64,000 nt of DNA from Saxidomus purpurata (lineage: Eukaryota > Mollusca > Bivalvia > Venerida > Veneridae): assembly GCA_022818135.1 (NCBI GenBank), contig JAFMSR010000001.1:32962463-33026462 (forward strand), in the 5' to 3' direction. A program made the position numbers and the translations under genes. This document shows, piece after piece, positions 59,846 to 64,000 of this stretch (positions are counted from its first letter, which is position 1; each line of letters opens with the position of its first letter). The notes under the pieces are model-generated. The model made no database searches. It was not told the origin of the DNA and saw only the letters and a program-made list of their open reading frames with translations.

Positions 59846-62485
59846 TTAGAGGCGGTCATAGTGATATCGACCAAACGAAGTTCCAAAATAACACAAACAA
59901 ATGTCATCACAACAAGACTCGTTTTCATCTGAGACTTTCGTATCTTCATGCAATATTTCAGATAAGGAAAAATTCACATAAAATAGAGGTTCTTCATGGT
60001 CCATTTTCACAATTATGTCTATGGTGTTCCTGTTATAAATTATGTCATTAGAATCTTCGAGAAGTCGCAAACGATTAATTTTCCACAACTCACTGTACTG
60101 ATTTGATACTATCTTTATTAACTCTTTCAAATGCGCTCCCTTATCGTCAATTTGACACCAATTGGATCGTGAAAGAAGCTTATTGAAAATAAATATAACC
60201 ATTCCACTTCCCACTGTTACCAAGGCCTGAACACCTGATGAAAGCTGATGAACCTCTCCAAAACTTAGAGTACAGAAAAGAACAACAAACAAAATAGCAA
60301 ACATTATGCATATATCGCGAAGATTTTTAAGATACAATTTATAGATTGACCCAGGAGTAATTCTACTTGGATATTCCATCATCTTGTAAAGAAAGAATTT
60401 TGGTATTTCTAGATATGGTAAGTTTTCATTATTGTTAAATCTGTGAAATAGTAGCAAAATGTTTGTCTTTAAAAACATCGTACCATCCCGAGAAATAGCT
60501 AATTTAGTCTGGTTACTTTCGACTACCTCTCTACATTGTAGTAATGATACTGTACTTCTTTTAGTTATTATCGATTGTTTAAACGCATTCGTCAACAACT
60601 CTTTGTTGCTTTCTAATAGAGCCTTAATCAATGCATTTTTAAATTTTTCTACCCTGGTATGAGTGTCTTTAATACAGTTGTATATGTAAGAAGACATCAA
60701 CAGAAGTGCGGTAATGTACGGTAAAACAACGGTGCTATTTACGATTAATCCTATAATACTGTATGCAAAGCACAATATGCATAAATATATAAAATCGAAA
60801 ATGACGACAAAGCAACATAGGAAAAGAAATTCACATGATATTATACATACAAGTATAACTAACAAAAACTGATAATTACAAATTGGTTCCCTAGAGTTTG
60901 ACATCTGTCTCCAGATTGGGAGTAATTGAAGACCAGCGAAAGGCATAGCAAGTAATAGATAGAAATAAGGTAAAAAACTCAAAAGTAAGTATACAATAGC
61001 AACACAGATGCAGAAAGATACCGAACAAAAATTACGACAACAATTGTGTGATTTCGAATACAAACGTTTCGCAATTTTCATAACATTCGTTGCTCTTTTC
61101 TCTGCTGAAATATTAACCAAATACAGACAGTCGCTTAACAATTTTTTTAAAGGTTTAAGATCAAAAATGACAAAGGAAATAACAATCAAAGAGATGAATA
61201 CATTTCCACAAATGTAGAAGAACGAATCGTTATCTATGTTTCTATATTTGTATGAACATCGAATAAAAATAGGTAACAAAAAAAGCAACGAAACACATAT
61301 TTTCATTACTTTTTCCATGCACTGGTAGACATAGCATTTATCACAAAACTCTTTGTAACATAGCGTCTTCAGACAGTCTAAATTTCTTATTCTACACGTG
61401 ATACAACTCTCAGTAAGGAAACGCATAAGGTGGCCGAAGGAGTTCTTTAATCCTGATGGAGCTGTTATTTCGGATACAAGCTGATTACGTTCTGTAGAAA
61501 TGCTGTTGACGCCAAAGCGAAGCTTGAACATTTTGTTATGTTCTGCATTACGTAGCCTATTGGAAATGTCTGGAAAGATACTGGTTTTGGTTCTTTCGTC
61601 ATTGTGACTTCGTGCGAAAGCGATATTCTCTTGATTAGTTTGTCTAATAAGAGAAGACTTTTCCCCGACTGACTGGTTGTCAATTTTCTTGAACCCTTCT
61701 TCCACATCACCTTTTGTTACATTTAAAATGAATTCGTAAGGAAGGGCCTGATTTTGTTCAAACGCAGATACTTCGTCAAATGTGTACACGTCAACAGTTG
61801 ATTGATACCAAGACTTTGGTACACTATATGGTGTGTATGATATTGCAATTATTAGCGTTATGTTTAAGATAATCTCTAAAATGTGAATCCAGTCATCTCT
61901 AACATGTTCGTCGCAGTAAATGTTGCCAAGAAGGTTTAATCTGCAACACACAGGTTGGTCTGAATATCCGTTACATATTTGCAGCTCGCTATAATCTTCA
62001 TTTATATCCATATCCATCGTCTTGTTACTGCTTGGAAGAATAAGTAAACTATAATACAGTATATGGTTTGCTTCTTCCACAGTATATGCGCCCAGACAGT
62101 CGATCGGATCTTGCACGAGTGTAAGTGACATCGCATTTATACCGTACGAAAGCGTTCCCAAAGACAGACTTTCGAATTTTTTGTCCAACAAGAGAAGTCT
62201 TTTTCCGGATTGCCTGGTTGTCATAAACCATTCCACATCAGCTGGATAGCTTTCGTTTAGTAGATCATTCCAGAACACACTTATATCCAATTTAATTAAA
62301 CGATTTTCTTTACTGATATACTTTTCAAGCAAAAGCTTTGATTTCACATCTTTAGGTGAAACACTGCAATTTTTCAATACGGCTTTGTCCGTAAATACGC
62401 GAGCATCGTAGGAATCCACCGTAATCGTACGACATAAACAAAGGAGGAATACCATTAAACTCAAAATATTCGAATTGCTGACCAT
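59846..62485 (-). CDS. Intronless multi-pass membrane protein, family not recognised
   Basis: A single uninterrupted frame of 879 residues. Residues 1-22 look like a signal peptide (MVSNSNILSLMVFLLCLCRT). Residues about 25-197 would be extracellular, with N-glycosylation motifs (NCS 39, NES 77, NKT 154) and paired cysteines (CCRLNLLGNIYC). Hydrophobic segments lie near 198-217, 393-411, 421-441, 483-512, 539-560, 563-580, 582-602, 724-743 and 751-769. A cysteine cluster (CITCRIRNLDCLKTLCYKEF then CDKCYVYQC, 361-389) stands just before the second segment. The C-terminus is cytoplasmic-looking and ends with a short cysteine patch (CCDDICLC). The start is the first ATG after an A-rich leader (aaaaaatATGG, good context), with a TATA-like 'ctatatct' close upstream. 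The layout is that of a receptor, channel or transporter, but no family motif is recognisable and no function is assigned. Intronlessness is unlike the other genes here and could reflect retroposition. Confidence 0.8.
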   Translation of the reverse strand: MVSNSNILSLMVFLLCLCRTITVDSYDARVFTDKAVLKNCSVSPKDVKSKLLLEKYISKENRLIKLDISVFWNDLLNESYPADVEWFMTTRQSGKRLLLLDKKFESLSLGTLSYGINAMSLTLVQDPIDCLGAYTVEEANHILYYSLLILPSSNKTMDMDINEDYSELQICNGYSDQPVCCRLNLLGNIYCDEHVRDDWIHILEIILNITLIIAISYTPYSVPKSWYQSTVDVYTFDEVSAFEQNQALPYEFILNVTKGDVEEGFKKIDNQSVGEKSSLIRQTNQENIAFARSHNDERTKTSIFPDISNRLRNAEHNKMFKLRFGVNSISTERNQLVSEITAPSGLKNSFGHLMRFLTESCITCRIRNLDCLKTLCYKEFCDKCYVYQCMEKVMKICVSLLFLLPIFIRCSYKYRNIDNDSFFYICGNVFISLIVISFVIFDLKPLKKLLSDCLYLVNISAEKRATNVMKIAKRLYSKSHNCCRNFCSVSFCICVAIVYLLLSFLPYFYLLLAMPFAGLQLLPIWRQMSNSREPICNYQFLLVILVCIISCEFLFLCCFVVIFDFIYLCILCFAYSIIGLIVNSTVVLPYITALLLMSSYIYNCIKDTHTRVEKFKNALIKALLESNKELLTNAFKQSIITKRSTVSLLQCREVVESNQTKLAISRDGTMFLKTNILLLFHRFNNNENLPYLEIPKFFLYKMMEYPSRITPGSIYKLYLKNLRDICIMFAILFVVLFCTLSFGEVHQLSSGVQALVTVGSGMVIFIFNKLLSRSNWCQIDDKGAHLKELIKIVSNQYSELWKINRLRLLEDSNDIIYNRNTIDIIVKMDHEEPLFYVNFSLSEILHEDTKVSDENESCCDDICLCYFGTSFGRYHYDRL

Positions 62486-63426
62486 ATTTTTTACTTGAAA
62501 TGAAAAGATATAGTATACAGTTAATGTTACGAACTGACGCTTTCTGATTATTTCACGTACTAAGTACTTGTTTTATCTCTTTATATGTGTTCATTTTGAA
62601 TTTAAGAGATAACATGAGCATATTGCCAACCTTAAAGTAGTTATGAAACAAGATCGCTCACCTGAGTACCGGCGTACTTACCTAAGGAAGTCACTTGTTG
62701 CTAAAGTAGTTAGTAGTTGTTAAGGAAGTTGCTGGTTTCTAGGGAAAGTCACTGATTGCCTCGCTAAGTCACTAGATGCCAATAATTTTGATAAAACAAC
62801 GACAGAAAGGGAAATGTGATGTTAAGTTGGCAAAGTTTTTACGATCAAATGTCGACACTGGCAAGTATAATGAAAAACGTTTCAAACGATTGTATCGTGC
62901 CGATGCTGAGCACTGGTAACAGTTGGTAAATAGCGTTTACATTAATCAGCCACCGACATAAAATTTATCTGCGCATCTTTTTGGCGTAGGAAAATGCGTT
63001 TATCATTTTAGAGCTAATTTAGCTGGGGTTTTTTGCAGCCGCCATTGTGGCACTGCCAGTGCTAGCCCGATCATTTTCATGCAATTGTCTATAACGACAT
63101 CACCATGATAGCTTTAAAACATCTAGAATGCCTCTAGTGATCTGGAAATGGAAGAAATGGCTCTAGTAAGAAAGGAATGCTAGAGATGATTGCACCAGAA
63201 TAATTATGTAAATAGAAACGTGATTTGTTATCATAGACATACTGTTACGGGCATAAGTATACCACTCAAAACAGTAGGATGTCAACAAAGAACCTAGCTT
63301 ATTCTTATAAAAATTTCATATTTCTACAATATTTTAGTATGTAATAGGCGAAAATGTGTGATTTCGGTCTGGAAACTACTTGGAAACTAGTACAGATGTG
63401 TACTTGCTTGAAAGTAATTATTGTGC
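62486..63426. other. Upstream region of the membrane-protein gene
   Basis: No gene is seen. Near 62640-62770 short 'aagtcact' and 'gttgctaa' words recur ('ggaagtcacttgttgctaaag', 'gaaagtcactgattgcc'), forming a small degenerate repeat. Confidence 0.45.
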
Positions 63427-63565
63427 TTAAAGTGACATTATGCTCATTTATTGCAAGAGTTTGGTGTATTGGGTTAAAAGTTATTATTTCCTCTACACTT
63501 TTGTACACACACAATTTTCAGCTGGATTTTTACTTGAAAAAAAAATGCGCATAATGTCACTTTAA
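63427..63565. mobile_element. Short MITE with TTAA ends
   Basis: 139 bases begin TTAAAGTGACATTATGC and end with the inverted GCATAATGTCACTTTAA. There is no coding capacity. TTAA at both edges again suggests a piggyBac-like or Kolobok-like transposase in trans; its ends differ from those of the MITE at 4365-4711, so it is a separate family. Confidence 0.8.
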
Positions 63566-64000
63566 ATAACACAAAAAACTCGTCTCAACGTCTTCCATAT
63601 TTGTATTTGTTAAGAAAAATATCCTGTAAATTTTTAAGACTGAAATTCAGAGCAAAATATGTAGCAATGTATATTCTCTTTGTGCATACCAGATCGGGAT
63701 ATCTGCATTTTTAGCAGTGCTGGAAAATCTCATTAATTATTGATATAGATGCCACGTTTGGTTTGATACCAATGCCCCCCAATTACTCTGTGCAGTTGCA
63801 AGTAAGTTATTTTTTTATTAATCTAACAAAGACGTGTCAGCCAATACTTGCGCTTGAAAAGCCGAGAAATTTGCTTGTATACCGCAAATGCCTCTTCTTA
63901 TAAATCATATCCATATCTGAATCATCTTCTGGTAATTGGTACTTGAACTATCACTTTTAGAATCCGAGCTACATGTAGTAGAGCCAGAAGAAAAGGCTAC
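63566..64000. other. Right edge, nothing recognised
   Basis: No exon or repeat is supported in the last 435 bases. Confidence 0.4.

Overview
The window is animal nuclear DNA, most likely from a bivalve mollusc. It is AT-rich. Genes have spliced exons with GT-AG borders and long introns, and nothing looks prokaryotic. The bivalve assignment is an inference: it rests on dispersed repeats of a style I associate with clam and mussel genomes, such as units opening with 'aagagggccatgatggccc' and closing with 'caggtgagctaaaa', and arrays of 'gtgggtcaaggtcacagtgacc'. It also rests on a BRICHOS-type secreted precursor and lineage-style zinc-finger genes. No species can be named from the sequence alone.

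Three protein-coding genes are well supported. (1) On the plus strand at 7010-10682, a five-exon gene encodes a 181-residue secreted precursor. It has a signal peptide, a short BRICHOS-like region, an RRKR processing site and a 49-residue six-cysteine basic peptide. (2) On the minus strand from 34619 down to 22371, six coding exons join with matching splice phases into a 726-residue C2H2 zinc-finger protein. It has an acidic, NLS-bearing middle and about ten fingers. (3) On the minus strand at 62485-59846, an intronless 879-residue multi-pass membrane protein is present that I do not recognise. A decayed fragment of a relative of gene 3 lies at about 48140-48430. Two further minus-strand coding-like patches, near 44 kb and 57.3-58.4 kb, are uncertain.

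The rest is mostly repeats. By position: 1-1690, tandem ERE-like repeat; 4365-4711, TTAA-flanked MITE; 4840-6085, array of short palindromes; 7816-8615, tandem MITE-like duplication inside intron 2 of gene 1; 12300-13440, two tRNA-derived SINEs; 14030-14770, dispersed repeat with a long homopolymer run; 16297-19325, 3.0-kb element with about 545-bp terminal inverted repeats (TIRs); 25740-28612, two repeat arrays and a 36-bp minisatellite within a zinc-finger gene intron; 30091-34175, three nested transposons in the first coding intron of that gene; 41169-47777, 6.6-kb TIR element containing two LINE remnants and a SINE; 49173-51089, 1.9-kb TIR element with CACAGTG ends; 52060-52800, tandem repeat; 54201-55834, foldback-type element; 63427-63565, second TTAA-flanked MITE.

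The genes show no sign of acting together. The best candidate for something new is the BRICHOS-type precursor with its six-cysteine peptide. Next are the orphan membrane-protein family with a decayed relative in the same window, and the unassigned long-TIR elements whose ends begin with CAC.
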